Source: Clostridia bacterium
GTDB lineage: Bacteria; Bacillota; Clostridia; Oscillospirales; Acutalibacteraceae
DNA: 43,147 nt
NCBI GenBank assembly: GCA_017410195.1
Contig: JAFQRF010000020.1
Coordinates: forward strand, 1-43,147
Reading direction: 5' to 3'
Shown here: positions 1 through 9,540 of the stretch, piece by piece
Numbering within the stretch: position 1 is the first letter of the stretch
Layout: each line of letters begins with the position of its first letter
Notes under the pieces: generated by a model
Seen by the model: the letters and a program-made list of their open reading frames with translations, nothing else
Told to the model about the DNA's origin: nothing
Database searches by the model: none
Translations under genes and position numbers: made by a program

Positions 1-1
1 A

Positions 2-175
2 GTTGTTCCTCAGGCAAGAGCTGCTCTTGACCAGTTCAAGATGGAAGCTGCAAGAGAAGTTGGCGTTAACCTTAAGCAGGGTTACAACGGCGACCTCACT
101 TCCAAGGAAGCAGGTTCAGTCGGCGGTCAGATGGTCAAGAAGATGATCGAAGCCTATGAAAACGGCATGAAATAA
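2..175 (+). CDS. Small acid-soluble spore protein, alpha/beta type (3' part)
   Basis: The last 57 codons of a small acid-soluble spore protein run in from the window edge; the start is outside. The family coats and protects DNA in dormant spores. The fragment shows both family hallmarks: an ALDQFKMEAAREVGV-like helix, then GYNGDLTSKEAGSVGGQMVKKMI, the second conserved DNA-binding region (written here in two overlapping parts: GYNGDLTSKEAG and SVGGQMVKKMIEAYE). It ends at a TAA and is followed by a strong terminator. Its presence implies the host makes endospores. Identification is firm; which paralogue cannot be told. Confidence 0.93.
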   Translation, partial: VVPQARAALDQFKMEAAREVGVNLKQGYNGDLTSKEAGSVGGQMVKKMIEAYENGMK

Positions 176-194
176 GTGAACTTCGGTTTTTCGG

Positions 195-228
195 GAGCTG
201 TCGCAGAAAGATGCGGCAGCTCTTTGTT
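195..228 (+). terminator. Rho-independent terminator of the spore protein gene
   Basis: GAGCTGTCGC (195-204) and GCGGCAGCTC (213-222) form a 10-bp stem with one G-T pair and an 8-nt loop, followed by TTTGTT. It lies 20 nt past the stop codon. Confidence 0.9.
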
Positions 229-262
229 AATTTGTAATTCAAAATGCGTAATTCGTAAATAA
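228..262. repeat. Degenerate 7-nt-period tract
   Basis: Five units of seven bases stand head to tail: TAATTTG, TAATTCA, AAATGCG, TAATTCG, TAAATAA. The tract follows the spore-gene terminator. Three other intergenic spacers in the window (20251-20285, 25040-25074, 31378-31481) hold tracts with the same period but other motifs. Function unknown. Confidence 0.6.
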
Positions 263-298
263 GAGTAATTTTAGTTTGTATAATACAGAGTGAAGCGG

Positions 299-333
299 AC
301 GATTGAAATTTTTACATGACAAAAATTAATCGT
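299..333. promoter_or_regulatory. AT-rich imperfect inverted repeat upstream of the lon promoter
   Basis: ACGATTGAAATTTTT (299-313) and AAAAATTAATCGT (321-333) can pair apart from a small internal mismatch. The element ends 18 nt before the lon -35 box. No T-run follows, so it does not look like a terminator. It could be an operator or chance; it does not match CIRCE or CtsR heptad consensus sequences. Confidence 0.3.
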
Positions 334-350
334 TTGTTCATTTGGCGGTG

Positions 351-379
351 TTGACGGATTTACATTTATATTATATAAT
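351..379 (+). promoter_or_regulatory. Sigma-A promoter of the lon operon
   Basis: TTGACG (351-356), a 17-nt spacer and a perfect TATAAT (374-379). The start of transcription would fall near 386, giving a leader of about 85 nt to the lon start codon. Confidence 0.8.
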
Positions 380-469
380 ATTATACTAAGAAAATTTTAT
401 TTTCTTGTATTTGATTTAAACATTACTGTTTCAGCCGTCGGAATGTCACGGCCAAAAGGAGTTTTTATA

Positions 470-2881
470 ATGACAAAAGAAGAAAAGATAAGGGTAATGC
501 CGACCGTTGCTTTGCGCGGTCTGGTTGTGTTTCCCGATATGTTTATCCATTTTGATGTGGGCAGGGAAAAATCCGTAAATGCCCTCAAAAAAGCTATGGA
601 TACCGACCAGGAAATTTTTCTTGTTACTCAAAAAGATATCAGTGTTGATGATCCTGACTATAATGATCTTTACGAAATCGGTGTTGTTGCGAGTGTAAAG
701 CAGGTGTTGAAGCTTCCCGGAAAGAACGGTAACGTGCGTGTTGCGGTTGAAGGTCTTCACAGAGCAAGACTTGTTCAGGGCCTTGAATCGGGAAAAGGAA
801 ATTATCTTAAAGCGATGATATTTCCGATTGAGGAGCCTGCTGTCAGACGGGATACCATTGACTACGAAAAGGCACTTATCCGACATACAAAGGATGTTTT
901 TGCAGATTATTCAGACTGTGCGCCGCAGATGCCTGCAGATCTTGTGACGAGTGTTCTGCAGAAGTCGAAGGCGGGTGAACTTGCAGACTATATTGCAGGA
1001 AATATCATGCTTGAATATGAGGACAGACAGAGCATACTTTCCGTTATCAATCCGATAAGAAGACTTGAAGAACTTTGCGTTCTTCTTGCTAACGAGAGCA
1101 ATCTGCTTGCGATTGAAGCCGATATCGGCGACAAGGTTCAGGAAGCAATTGACAAAAATCAGCGCGAATACTATCTGCGGGAGCAGATGAAGGTTATTTC
1201 GCAGGAACTTGGCGGAGGTGTTTCGCAGGAAGAGGAGCTTGATCATTTCAGAGAAACAATATTCTATATGAAAGCTCCTGACGAGGTGAAGGAAAAGCTT
1301 CTCAAGGAATGCGACAAGCTTGAAAAATATTCCCCGCAGTCACCCGAAGCGGCAGTCTGCAGAAACTATATTGAAACCTGCCTTTCGCTTCCGTGGGACA
1401 ATCCTTCCGAAGAAAATACGGATATTGAAAAATCAAGAAAGATACTTGAACGTGACCATTACGGACTCGATAAAATCAAGCAGAGAATTCTCGAATATCT
1501 TGCCGTGCGTATCCTTGCACCCGACATCAAAGGTCAGATTATCTGCCTTGCAGGTCCTCCGGGAGTCGGAAAAACCTCCGTTGCACGCTCAATTGCATCC
1601 GCAACGGGCAGGGAATATGTGAGAATTTCTCTTGGCGGTGTTAAGGATGAAGCCGAAATCAGAGGTCACAGAAAAACATACATCGGCTCGATGCCGGGCA
1701 GAATCATAAGCGCGATGCAGCAGGCGGGTACAAGCAATCCGCTCATCCTGCTTGACGAGGTTGATAAGCTTTCGTCGGACTATAAGGGCGACCCGACCTC
1801 TGCGCTGCTTGAAGTACTCGACCCTGAGCAGAACTCAACCTTCAGAGATCACTATATTGAATTGCCGTTTGATTTGAGCAAAGTTCTTTTCATAACAACG
1901 GCAAACGTTGAAGCAAATATTCCCGATCCTCTGCGTGACAGAATGGAAATCATCGAACTCGGCAGCTATACAGCAGAGGAAAAATTCAACATTGCAAAGA
2001 AGCATCTTATCCCCAAGCAGATAAAACGCCACGGGCTGACGGCAAAGCAGCTCAGAATAACCGATAAGGCAATCAGATTGATAATCGATGGCTATACACG
2101 TGAAGCAGGTGTGAGAAACCTTGAACAAAAAATTGCTGCGGTCTGCAGAAAGTCAGCAATAGCGATAGTCGAAGGCAGTGCAGAAAAGCTTTCCGTAAAG
2201 CCCGAGAACATTGAAGAATTGCTCGGAACGAGAAAGTATAAGAACGATTCGATTGTCCGTGAAAATGAGGTTGGCGTTGTCAACGGACTTGCATGGACAA
2301 GCGTCGGCGGTGATATGCTCGAAATTGAAACGGCGGTGCTTAAAGGTACGGGTAAGCTTGAATTAACAGGTTCTCTCGGAGATGTTATGCAGGAGAGTGC
2401 GAAGGCTGCAGTTAGCTGCGTCCGTTCAAGATCTGAGATTCTTCCGATAAACGGAGATTTTTATAAGGAAAACGATATTCATATTCATGTTCCGGAGGGG
2501 GCAACGCCCAAGGACGGACCTTCCGCAGGCGTTACGATTGCAACCTCGCTTGTGTCCGCACTTTCGGGAATCAAGGTGCGCAAGGATGTTGCAATGACAG
2601 GTGAAATTACTCTCAGAGGCAGAGTTCTTCCGATTGGCGGACTCAAAGAAAAATCAATGGCGGCTTACAGAGCAGGTATTAAAACCGTTGTTATTCCTTA
2701 CGACAACATTTCCGATCTTGATGAGGTTGACCCCGTTGTTAAAGAGGCGGTGACCTTTAAGCCGGTCAAGACCGTTGAAGCAGTCTGGGATATTGCTCTT
2801 GAAAAGCCTGCAAAGAACGGTGAAACATCGGTTCAGCCCGTGAATGTGAGTAAAAGCTCGCGAGCATCAATAACACAGTAA
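470..2881 (+). CDS. lon: ATP-dependent protease Lon (LonA)
   Basis: Lon is a cytosolic homo-hexameric AAA+ serine protease that degrades misfolded and regulatory proteins. The 803-residue protein has the LonA order: N-terminal substrate domain (about 1-200), coiled coil, AAA+ module with Walker A GPPGVGKT (362-369) and Walker [10 protein letters not shown] (425-433), and the C-terminal peptidase with PKDGPSAG. Ser685 and Lys728 form the catalytic dyad, 43 residues apart as in E. coli Lon. I chose ATG 470 because AAAGGAG (455-461) sits 8 nt upstream; an in-frame ATG at 443 would add nine residues but swallow that site. engB follows after 12 nt, a lon-engB (lonA-ysxC) order common in Firmicutes. 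Confidence 0.97.
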   Translation: MTKEEKIRVMPTVALRGLVVFPDMFIHFDVGREKSVNALKKAMDTDQEIFLVTQKDISVDDPDYNDLYEIGVVASVKQVLKLPGKNGNVRVAVEGLHRARLVQGLESGKGNYLKAMIFPIEEPAVRRDTIDYEKALIRHTKDVFADYSDCAPQMPADLVTSVLQKSKAGELADYIAGNIMLEYEDRQSILSVINPIRRLEELCVLLANESNLLAIEADIGDKVQEAIDKNQREYYLREQMKVISQELGGGVSQEEELDHFRETIFYMKAPDEVKEKLLKECDKLEKYSPQSPEAAVCRNYIETCLSLPWDNPSEENTDIEKSRKILERDHYGLDKIKQRILEYLAVRILAPDIKGQIICLAGPPGVGKTSVARSIASATGREYVRISLGGVKDEAEIRGHRKTYIGSMPGRIISAMQQAGTSNPLILLDEVDKLSSDYKGDPTSALLEVLDPEQNSTFRDHYIELPFDLSKVLFITTANVEANIPDPLRDRMEIIELGSYTAEEKFNIAKKHLIPKQIKRHGLTAKQLRITDKAIRLIIDGYTREAGVRNLEQKIAAVCRKSAIAIVEGSAEKLSVKPENIEELLGTRKYKNDSIVRENEVGVVNGLAWTSVGGDMLEIETAVLKGTGKLELTGSLGDVMQESAKAAVSCVRSRSEILPINGDFYKENDIHIHVPEGATPKDGPSAGVTIATSLVSALSGIKVRKDVAMTGEITLRGRVLPIGGLKEKSMAAYRAGIKTVVIPYDNISDLDEVDPVVKEAVTFKPVKTVEAVWDIALEKPAKNGETSVQPVNVSKSSRASITQ

Positions 2882-2893
2882 GGATTTGAAAAA

Positions 2894-3487
2894 ATGAGAT
2901 TTGATAAAATAGAATTCACCGCCGCTTACGGTACGTCGAAGCAGCTTCCGCCCTCAAAAGAAACGGAAATTGTTTTTTCGGGACGCTCGAATGTCGGCAA
3001 ATCATCGCTTATCAACAAAGTTTTTAACCGCAAAAACCTTGCGAGAGTAAGCTCCGTTCCGGGTAAGACGATAACCGTCAATTTCTTCAAGGGTGACGGT
3101 GTTTACTTCGTTGACCTGCCCGGCTACGGCTATGCAAAGCGTGAGCAGAGCGAAAAAAAGCGTTGGGCAGAGCTTATGGAAGGTTATTTTCAGTCGGGCA
3201 GAAACATAAAACTCGTCATTCAGCTTATCGATATGCGCCATGCACCGTCGGCAGATGATATGACGATGCTCAATTTCCTGCGCGAGAGCGGAATACCTTT
3301 TGTTATTGCTCTTACAAAATGCGACAAGCTCAATAAAACGGAAACCGAAAAGCGCAGGGCAGAGCTTCTTGAGGAGCTTGCGGATTATTCGGAAATAAAA
3401 ACAATCGAGTTCTCTTCCGTAAAGGGAACGGGTGTTGAAGAAGTAAAGGCGGAGATAATCAGAGCCGCCAACGGAGAGGAAAAATAA
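2894..3487 (+). CDS. engB: Ribosome biogenesis GTP-binding protein EngB/YsxC
   Basis: EngB is an essential TRAFAC-class GTPase needed for assembly of the 50S ribosomal subunit. The 197-residue protein shows all G motifs: G1 GRSNVGKSS (30-38), the switch I region with PGKT (56-59), G3 DLPGYGYA (74-81) and G4 TKCD (141-144). Length is normal for the family. It sits 12 nt after lon with AAGGA as ribosome binding site, and lysA begins 4 nt after its stop, so the three are almost surely one transcript. Confidence 0.96.
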   Translation: MRFDKIEFTAAYGTSKQLPPSKETEIVFSGRSNVGKSSLINKVFNRKNLARVSSVPGKTITVNFFKGDGVYFVDLPGYGYAKREQSEKKRWAELMEGYFQSGRNIKLVIQLIDMRHAPSADDMTMLNFLRESGIPFVIALTKCDKLNKTETEKRRAELLEELADYSEIKTIEFSSVKGTGVEEVKAEIIRAANGEEK

Positions 3488-3491
3488 AATT

Positions 3492-4790
3492 ATGTATGTT
3501 TCGGACTGTATATCGGTAAATGACTGCGGTCATCTTACCGTCGGAGGAGCTGATACCGTTAAGCTTGCGAAAAGCTTCGGTACTCCTCTTTATGTTTTTG
3601 ATGAAAATGAAATCAGAAAGAATATCAGAGCGTTTATCCGCTCGATGAACGAATTCTATAACGGCAACGGTATGGTTGTTTACGCAAGTAAGGCGTTTTG
3701 CTGCAAGGAGATGTGCAGAATCTGCATGCAGGAAAATATCGGCATTGACGTTGTTTCGGGCGGCGAGCTGTATACGGCACTTTCTGTTGGTTTTCCTGCA
3801 GAGAAAATTGTTTTCCACGGAAACAACAAAACCCGTGAGGAGCTTGTTGCAGCGGTGGAAAACGGCGTGGGCAGAATTATTGTTGATAATCTTACCGAGC
3901 TTGAAACGCTTAATGAAATTGCGGCTTCTCAGGGCAAAACCGCGGGGATTATGTTCAGAATCAAGCCGGGCATTGATGCTCATACCCACGATTTTATCAA
4001 GACGGGTCAAATTGATTCGAAGTTCGGCTTCGCTCTCGAAACGGGAGAAGCTATGGAAGCGGTTAAAGCCGCTCTCGGAATGCCGAATGTAAAGCTCAGA
4101 GGTCTGCATTGCCATATCGGTTCGCAGATTTTTGATATTGACCCCTTTGAGCTTGCAGCGAAGGTTATGCTTGAACTTTATAAGGACATAAAAGAGCAGA
4201 CGGGTGTTGAGCTTCCCGAACTCAATCTCGGCGGCGGTTTCGGAATAAAATATCTTGAAAGCGAAAACCCCAAGCCATATGGCGAATATATGAAGAATGT
4301 TTCGGCGGTTGTCAAGAGCTTTTCGCATGAGCTGGGTATTAAAACTCCGTTTGTACTTATTGAACCGGGACGCTCTATTGTCGGTGCGGCAGGGCTTACG
4401 CTTTATACCGTCGGCAATGTCAAAAACATTCCTGATATCAGAACCTATGTTTCGATTGACGGCGGAATGGGAGATAACCCGAGATATGCGCTTTATAAGG
4501 CAGATTATGAAATTGTCTGTGCAAATAAAGCGAATGAAGAGAGAACGGAAACGGTTACCGTTGCGGGTAAGTGCTGCGAAAGCGGCGACCTTATTCAGGA
4601 GAATACAAAGCTCCAGCCCGTGAATGCAGGTGATATTCTTGCCGTTCTTTCGACCGGTGCATATAATTACTCAATGGCATCAAACTATAACCGTATCGCA
4701 AGACCTGCCGTTGTTATGGTCAGGGACGGCGAAGCAAGAGTTGTTGTTAAAAGGGAAACCTATGAACAGATAACAGCTAACGATGTTTGA
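3492..4790 (+). CDS. lysA: Diaminopimelate decarboxylase
   Basis: LysA removes CO2 from meso-diaminopimelate to give L-lysine, the last step of lysine synthesis, in the cytosol with pyridoxal phosphate. The 432-residue protein is a fold type III PLP enzyme: YASKAF carries the PLP lysine (Lys67), HCHIGSQ and GGGFGIKY line the cofactor phosphate site, EPGRSIV follows, and CCESGD (Cys362-Glu363) is the dimer-interface active site motif donated by the partner subunit. GGAGAGGA lies just upstream, inside the end of engB. YmfF follows after 26 nt. A diaminopimelate-type cell wall fits with this but is not proved by it. Confidence 0.95.
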   Translation: MYVSDCISVNDCGHLTVGGADTVKLAKSFGTPLYVFDENEIRKNIRAFIRSMNEFYNGNGMVVYASKAFCCKEMCRICMQENIGIDVVSGGELYTALSVGFPAEKIVFHGNNKTREELVAAVENGVGRIIVDNLTELETLNEIAASQGKTAGIMFRIKPGIDAHTHDFIKTGQIDSKFGFALETGEAMEAVKAALGMPNVKLRGLHCHIGSQIFDIDPFELAAKVMLELYKDIKEQTGVELPELNLGGGFGIKYLESENPKPYGEYMKNVSAVVKSFSHELGIKTPFVLIEPGRSIVGAAGLTLYTVGNVKNIPDIRTYVSIDGGMGDNPRYALYKADYEIVCANKANEERTETVTVAGKCCESGDLIQENTKLQPVNAGDILAVLSTGAYNYSMASNYNRIARPAVVMVRDGEARVVVKRETYEQITANDV

Positions 4791-4816
4791 TTAATCAGTT
4801 AAAAGGAAGTGACATA

Positions 4817-6094
4817 ATGCCTCAGGTCAGAATGATAGCAGAGCAGGTCCGCCTTGTTTCCGAGCAGACGGACAGATTCAAAACCGGACGCATTTCCGTA
4901 TCCATGGCTCTGCCGATGGATGAAAAAATGGCAGCAAATTCGCTTTTAATATTTCTTTTGAAGCGTTCTTGCAAGGAGTATCCCGATTTTTCACTCCTCA
5001 ACGGGAAGCTTGATGAACTTTACGGTGCAAGTCTTTCGGCATCGGTTTCAAAGTCGGGCGAAGCGCAGGTGCTTACACTTTCGCTTACCTTCCTTGACGA
5101 TCGCTTTGCTCTTACGGAAGAAAGCATAGCAGAGCAGTGTGCAAAGCTTCTTGCAAGCATGATATTCTCTCCCAACTGCAAAAACGGCAGCTTCGGTGCC
5201 GAGAATCTTGCGGCGGAAAAAAGACTTCTTATTCAGCGCATTGAAGAAGAACTCAATGACAAACGCACTTATGCATTTAACCGCTGCATAAGCTATATGT
5301 GTGCAAACGAGGCTTACGGTAAGGATAAGTACGGCACGATTGAAGAAATAGAAAGCGTTAAGATAACTGATGTTTATTCGGCATGGAAAAACCTGCTTTC
5401 CTCGGCGATATTCCAGATAACGGTTGTCGGCAGCTGCAATGCGGATGATGTTGCGGAAATCTTTGCAAAGAAATTCGAAAAAACCGAGCGCAATCCCGTA
5501 AAGCCCGAAACCGTTTTCTACAAAAGAGGCGGTCATTTCAACCGCTATGAAGAAAAGTTTCCCGTCAATCAGGGTAAGCTTGTTATCGGCTTCAGAGCCG
5601 GAACGGCTGACAGCAGGGATAACCTTGCGGCCGTGACGGTTATGAACGATATTTTCGGAATGGGGACTTATTCCAAGCTCTTTATGAACGTACGTGAAAA
5701 GCTCAGTCTTGCCTATTATTGCTGGTCAAGGCTTATTGCAAGCAAGGGCATTGTTCTTGTTGAGGGCGGAATCGATACCGATAAGGAAAAGAAGGTTTCT
5801 GCCGAGATTCTTTCTCAGCTTTCAGACCTGAGAAACGGAAAGACCGACCCTGAGGTGCTTGAATCCTCAAAACGTTCGCTTAAAGAAAGACACACGTTCA
5901 CTACTCCCGAAGGAATCTGCGCATGGTATGCTTCGCAGGTTCTTGAAGATGAAATTTTAACGCCCGAAAGTCTTGTCGGTGAGATCGAAAACGTGACTAT
6001 GGAGCAGGTATGCGAAGCGGCAAAGAAGCTTTCGATAGATACGATATTTATGCTTTCGGCTGAATCCGAGGAGGGCGAAGAGAATGCAGATTAA
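4817..6094 (+). CDS. ymfF: M16-family protein YmfF, EF-P modification associated
   Basis: This 425-residue protein has the M16 (pitrilysin-like) fold but no HxxEH zinc motif in its N-terminal domain, as expected for the inactive partner of a heterodimeric M16 pair. The closest family I recognise is YmfF of Bacillus subtilis, which together with YmfH is required for 5-aminopentanol modification of elongation factor P; the biochemical role is not settled. ATG 4817 has AAGGAAG 8 nt upstream; an in-frame ATG at 4787 overlaps the end of lysA and lacks a good site. The end overlaps ymfH by 11 nt, which fits equal production of the two subunits. Confidence 0.85.
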   Translation: MPQVRMIAEQVRLVSEQTDRFKTGRISVSMALPMDEKMAANSLLIFLLKRSCKEYPDFSLLNGKLDELYGASLSASVSKSGEAQVLTLSLTFLDDRFALTEESIAEQCAKLLASMIFSPNCKNGSFGAENLAAEKRLLIQRIEEELNDKRTYAFNRCISYMCANEAYGKDKYGTIEEIESVKITDVYSAWKNLLSSAIFQITVVGSCNADDVAEIFAKKFEKTERNPVKPETVFYKRGGHFNRYEEKFPVNQGKLVIGFRAGTADSRDNLAAVTVMNDIFGMGTYSKLFMNVREKLSLAYYCWSRLIASKGIVLVEGGIDTDKEKKVSAEILSQLSDLRNGKTDPEVLESSKRSLKERHTFTTPEGICAWYASQVLEDEILTPESLVGEIENVTMEQVCEAAKKLSIDTIFMLSAESEEGEENAD

Positions 6095-7355
6095 TCAGAT
6101 AACAAACGAAAAGCTTGGCGAGAGCGTGTTCTGTACCCGCCATGAATCGGGTCTTGAAATAAGAGTTATGCCCAAGGCGGGTTATACTTCGGCTTATGCT
6201 GTTTTCGGCGTAAAGTACGGCTCAATTGACACCGCAATAAAGAATGAAAACGGAGAATTTGAAACAATTCCCGAGGGTACTGCTCATTTTCTTGAGCATA
6301 AGCTTTTTGAAAGTGAGGATCTGAATGCCTTTGAGCGTTTTGCAAAGACGGGTGCAAGCGCAAATGCTTACACAAGCTTTGAAAAAACCGCTTATCTTTT
6401 CAAGGGTTCGGAGAATATAGGGGAATCTCTCGAAATTCTTCTTGATTTTGTTCAGAATCCCTATTTTACTCAGCAGACCGTTGAAAAAGAGCAGGGGATT
6501 ATCGGTCAGGAAATCAGAATGTATCAGGATTTGCCCGACTGGCAGGTTATGTTCAATCTTCTTCGTGCGCTTTACAGCGCTCATCCCGTCAGAATCGATA
6601 TTGCAGGCACTCAGGAATCGATAGCAAAAATTGATGCTGACCTGCTTTACAGACTTTATAAGAATTTTTATAATCCCGCAAACATGGTGCTTTGTGTTGT
6701 CGGTGCAATTGAACCGCAGGAGGTTTTTGACATCGTTGACAGATGCATAAAGAAAACCGATGTAAAACCGGTTGAGAGAAAATTCGAGAAAGAAAGCGGA
6801 AAACCCGTTCAGTCGTTTATTGAAGAACAACTTTCAGTTGCTCAGAAGCAGTTTCTTCTCGGATTCAAGGAAGAACTTGATGCGCCGCTTCTCAGCCTTG
6901 AGGATGAAATCGCATCCGAAATTGTGCTTGAAGCTCTTTGCGGAAAATCGTCTCCGCTTTTCAAGCGTCTGCTTGATGAAGAACTGATTGACATGGGCTT
7001 CGGCTCGGAAATGTTCAACGGCTTCGGCTTTTCGTGCGTGATGATAGGCGGAACGAGTGCTGATCCCGAAAAGACTGCGGATATCATCAAATCCGAAATC
7101 AGAAAGGCACAGACCGAAGGCATTGATCCTGCTGCATTTGAAAGAGCAAAACGCAAGTTTTACGGCAGATATGTTATGTGTTACAACGATATAGACGACA
7201 CAGCGAATATGCTGATGAATCTTTATTTTAACGACTATGAGCCGTTTGCGGAGCTTGAAGCCTGCAAGAATCTTACAGTCGAAAAAGCGCAGGAAAGGCT
7301 GAATATTCTCAAAGCCGACAACAGCGCACTTTCGGTTATAAGTCCGATTGCATAA
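6084..7355 (+). CDS. ymfH: M16-family zinc peptidase YmfH, EF-P modification associated
   Basis: The 423-residue partner of YmfF keeps the inverted zincin motif: HFLEH (His68, Glu71, His72), with a downstream EQGIIGQE helix that supplies the third zinc ligand in this family. It resembles B. subtilis YmfH, linked genetically to 5-aminopentanol modification of EF-P; a processing-peptidase-like activity is plausible but unproven. GAGGAGG lies at 6069-6075 inside ymfF. The B. subtilis reductase gene ymfI, also needed for that modification, is not next to the pair here; lgt follows instead. Confidence 0.88.
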   Translation: MQINQITNEKLGESVFCTRHESGLEIRVMPKAGYTSAYAVFGVKYGSIDTAIKNENGEFETIPEGTAHFLEHKLFESEDLNAFERFAKTGASANAYTSFEKTAYLFKGSENIGESLEILLDFVQNPYFTQQTVEKEQGIIGQEIRMYQDLPDWQVMFNLLRALYSAHPVRIDIAGTQESIAKIDADLLYRLYKNFYNPANMVLCVVGAIEPQEVFDIVDRCIKKTDVKPVERKFEKESGKPVQSFIEEQLSVAQKQFLLGFKEELDAPLLSLEDEIASEIVLEALCGKSSPLFKRLLDEELIDMGFGSEMFNGFGFSCVMIGGTSADPEKTADIIKSEIRKAQTEGIDPAAFERAKRKFYGRYVMCYNDIDDTANMLMNLYFNDYEPFAELEACKNLTVEKAQERLNILKADNSALSVISPIA

Positions 7356-7376
7356 ACAGAAAGAAGGAATAATAAA

Positions 7377-8393
7377 ATGTCGGATTATGCGGTAGTATAT
7401 TTTACGGGCATCAAGCGCGGATTCAGTATTCCGAGCGTGCTTGCCGATTTTTCAATATTCGGAATTGATATTGAAATCAAATTTTACGGAGCGATTATCG
7501 CTTTCGGCTTTTTGCTTGCCGTGCTTTTCGGAGGCAGAATGGCTTATAAATGGAAGATGAGCCTTGATAAAATGGTTGATGTTCTCATTTACGGAACAAT
7601 CGCCGCTATTGTCGGCGCAAGGCTTTATTATGTTTTTTCAAAATGGGATTATTACGGCGCACATCTTTCCGAAATTCCTCAGATCTGGAACGGCGGTCTT
7701 GCCATTTACGGCGGAATCATCGGCGGCGTTGTTGCAGCGTATTTCGTTTGCAAAATAAGAAAGATGAACTATTGGAATCTGCTTGATATTGCAACTATGA
7801 GCCTTCTTATCGGTCAGGGCATCGGCAGATGGGGCAATTTCACAAATCAGGAAGCCTTCGGTGTCAACACTGACCTTCCTTGGGGCATGTGGAGCGAAAA
7901 GGTTGCGGCGGAAATTATGAGCAATCAGGAGCTTTATGCTTCAAAGGGCTTTGAGGTTGACCCGATGGCACCCGTGCATCCGACCTTCCTTTATGAGTCG
8001 ATCTGGTGTCTTCTCGGTTTCTTCGTCCTTTATTTTATCTGTTGCAAGGCAAGAAAATTCAGCGGTCAGATAGCTCTTTGCTACGGTATTTGGTACGGAC
8101 TTGAAAGAACAATCGTTGAAGGTCTGCGCACTGACAGTTTATATATCGCAGGAACGACAATCCGTGTTTCTCAGGCACTTTCGGCGACACTTGTTTTGGT
8201 TTGTACCGTTTTGCTTATTGTTCTGTTAAGAAAATACACAAAAAACCCCCAACCTATTGACGGTGTCGATTTCTTCCTCGAAGAACAGCTCAAAGCCGAG
8301 GCAGAGTCAAAGAATAACGAAGAAGCTGAAGTTGTTGATTCGGAAGAAACAGTTGAAAATGAGGAGGCTGAATCAGATGTACAAAATAATTGA
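7377..8393 (+). CDS. lgt: Prolipoprotein diacylglyceryl transferase
   Basis: Lgt is a polytopic membrane enzyme that moves diacylglycerol from phosphatidylglycerol to the lipobox cysteine of prolipoproteins, the first step of lipoprotein maturation. Visible hallmarks are WNGGLAIYGGIIGG, the Lgt signature GRWGNFTNQEAFG and HPTFLYES, plus about seven hydrophobic segments. The 338 residues are slightly long because of an acidic, Glu-rich tail of about 45 residues (from about 290) with no hydrophobic part, probably cytoplasmic. GAAGGAAT precedes the ATG. The last 17 nt overlap folD. Confidence 0.95.
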   Translation: MSDYAVVYFTGIKRGFSIPSVLADFSIFGIDIEIKFYGAIIAFGFLLAVLFGGRMAYKWKMSLDKMVDVLIYGTIAAIVGARLYYVFSKWDYYGAHLSEIPQIWNGGLAIYGGIIGGVVAAYFVCKIRKMNYWNLLDIATMSLLIGQGIGRWGNFTNQEAFGVNTDLPWGMWSEKVAAEIMSNQELYASKGFEVDPMAPVHPTFLYESIWCLLGFFVLYFICCKARKFSGQIALCYGIWYGLERTIVEGLRTDSLYIAGTTIRVSQALSATLVLVCTVLLIVLLRKYTKNPQPIDGVDFFLEEQLKAEAESKNNEEAEVVDSEETVENEEAESDVQNN

Positions 8394-9225
8394 CGGCAAA
8401 GCAATAAGAGAATATAATCTCGAAAAAATTTCGGAGCAGGTTGAGGAACTTAAGGCAAACGGAATCCTCCCGACCCTTGCAGTTATCATCGTCGGAAACG
8501 ACCCCGCTTCAAGAATATATGTTAATAATAAGAAAGCGGCTTGCGAAAGAACGGGTATGCGTTCGCTTGAATATGCTCTTCCCGAAGAAACAACAACCGA
8601 AGAACTTCTTGAGCTTATCGACAAGCTCAATGCGGATAAATCAGTCAACGGTATTCTCTGTCAGCTTCCCGTTCCCAAACATATCAACAAGAATCTTGTC
8701 CTTGAAAGAATTCTTCCGGAAAAGGATGTTGACTGCTTCCATCCCGAGAATGTCGGCAGACTTTGCATCGGCAACGGAGAGCTTGTTCCCTGCACTCCGA
8801 TGGGTATGGTCAAAATGCTCGAATATGAAGACATTGACCCCACCGGCAAGCATTGCGTTATCATCGGCAGAAGCGATATCGTCGGCAAGCCCATGGCAAT
8901 GCTTATGCTTGCAAGGAACGCAACCGTCACAATCTGCCACTCGAAAACACAGAATCTTGCCGAAATAACAAAGCAGGCTGATATTCTCGTTGCGGCTGTC
9001 GGCATTGCAAAATTTGTTAAAGAGGATATGGTCAAAGACGGCGCAATTGTTCTCGATGTCGGAATGGACAGAGATGAAAACGGCAAGCTCTGCGGAGACG
9101 TTGATTTTGAAAATGTCAAGGATAAAACTTCCATGATTACTCCCGTACCCGGCGGTGTCGGTCCCATGACAATTGCGATGCTGATGAGAAATACTCTCAC
9201 GGCGGCGAAGATTCAAAACAAATGA
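8377..9225 (+). CDS. folD: Bifunctional methylenetetrahydrofolate dehydrogenase/cyclohydrolase
   Basis: FolD interconverts 5,10-methylene-, 5,10-methenyl- and 10-formyl-tetrahydrofolate with NADP in the cytosol, feeding purine and formyl-methionine synthesis. The 282-residue protein has the catalytic YVNNK motif (Tyr48, Lys52), QLPVPKHI, the nucleotide-site GRSDIVGKPMA and the C-terminal PVPGGVGPMT signature. ATG 8377 is preceded by GAGGAGG at 8361-8367; longer readings overlap lgt far more and lack a site. The 17-nt overlap with lgt points to translational coupling. Confidence 0.96.
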   Translation: MYKIIDGKAIREYNLEKISEQVEELKANGILPTLAVIIVGNDPASRIYVNNKKAACERTGMRSLEYALPEETTTEELLELIDKLNADKSVNGILCQLPVPKHINKNLVLERILPEKDVDCFHPENVGRLCIGNGELVPCTPMGMVKMLEYEDIDPTGKHCVIIGRSDIVGKPMAMLMLARNATVTICHSKTQNLAEITKQADILVAAVGIAKFVKEDMVKDGAIVLDVGMDRDENGKLCGDVDFENVKDKTSMITPVPGGVGPMTIAMLMRNTLTAAKIQNK

Positions 9226-9265
9226 CACTATATAATGAAAATATAATAAAGAAAGGAACATAAAT

Positions 9266-9487
9266 ATGAAAAAACTTTACAGAAGCAAGACAGATAAAAA
9301 ACTCCTCGGCGTACTCGGCGGTTTTGCAAAATATTTCAATGTTGATGCGACCGTTCTCAGAATTATTTATGTTTTGCTTTCAATTTTTGTTCTCGGCTGC
9401 CCAATAATTATTTATCTTGTTGCAGCTTTGATTATTCCTGAAGAGCCTGACGGATACAATTCCGAGAATACCAATCAGAATTATTAA
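9266..9487 (+). CDS. PspC domain membrane protein
   Basis: This 73-residue protein is a stand-alone PspC domain: a basic YRSKTDKKLLGVLGG start, FAKYFNVDATVLRI, one long hydrophobic segment and the family ending IIPEEP. PspC proteins sit in the membrane; in Proteobacteria one takes part in the phage-shock response, while the short Firmicutes copies are poorly understood. AAAGGA (9252-9257) lies 8 nt before the ATG. It is 40 nt behind folD and may be the last gene of the lon operon. No terminator separates it from the rplU promoter. Confidence 0.88.
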   Translation: MKKLYRSKTDKKLLGVLGGFAKYFNVDATVLRIIYVLLSIFVLGCPIIIYLVAALIIPEEPDGYNSENTNQNY

Positions 9488-9505
9488 AAAATTCTCAAAA
9501 AACAT

Positions 9506-9534
9506 TTGACAAGGCTTGAATGTTGTGTTATAAT
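9506..9534 (+). promoter_or_regulatory. Consensus sigma-A promoter of rplU-prp-rpmA
   Basis: TTGACA (9506-9511), a 17-nt spacer and TATAAT (9529-9534): a perfect match to both boxes, as expected for ribosomal protein genes. Transcription should start near 9541. Confidence 0.92.
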
Positions 9535-9540
9535 CTCATA

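Noticed and set aside
299-333. Terminator before lon
   Set aside because: The AT-rich stem has no T-run and the spore protein gene already has a strong terminator at 195-228.
443-469. Upstream ATG for lon adding nine residues
   Set aside because: The extension contains the AAAGGAG site that fits ATG 470, and no site precedes 443.
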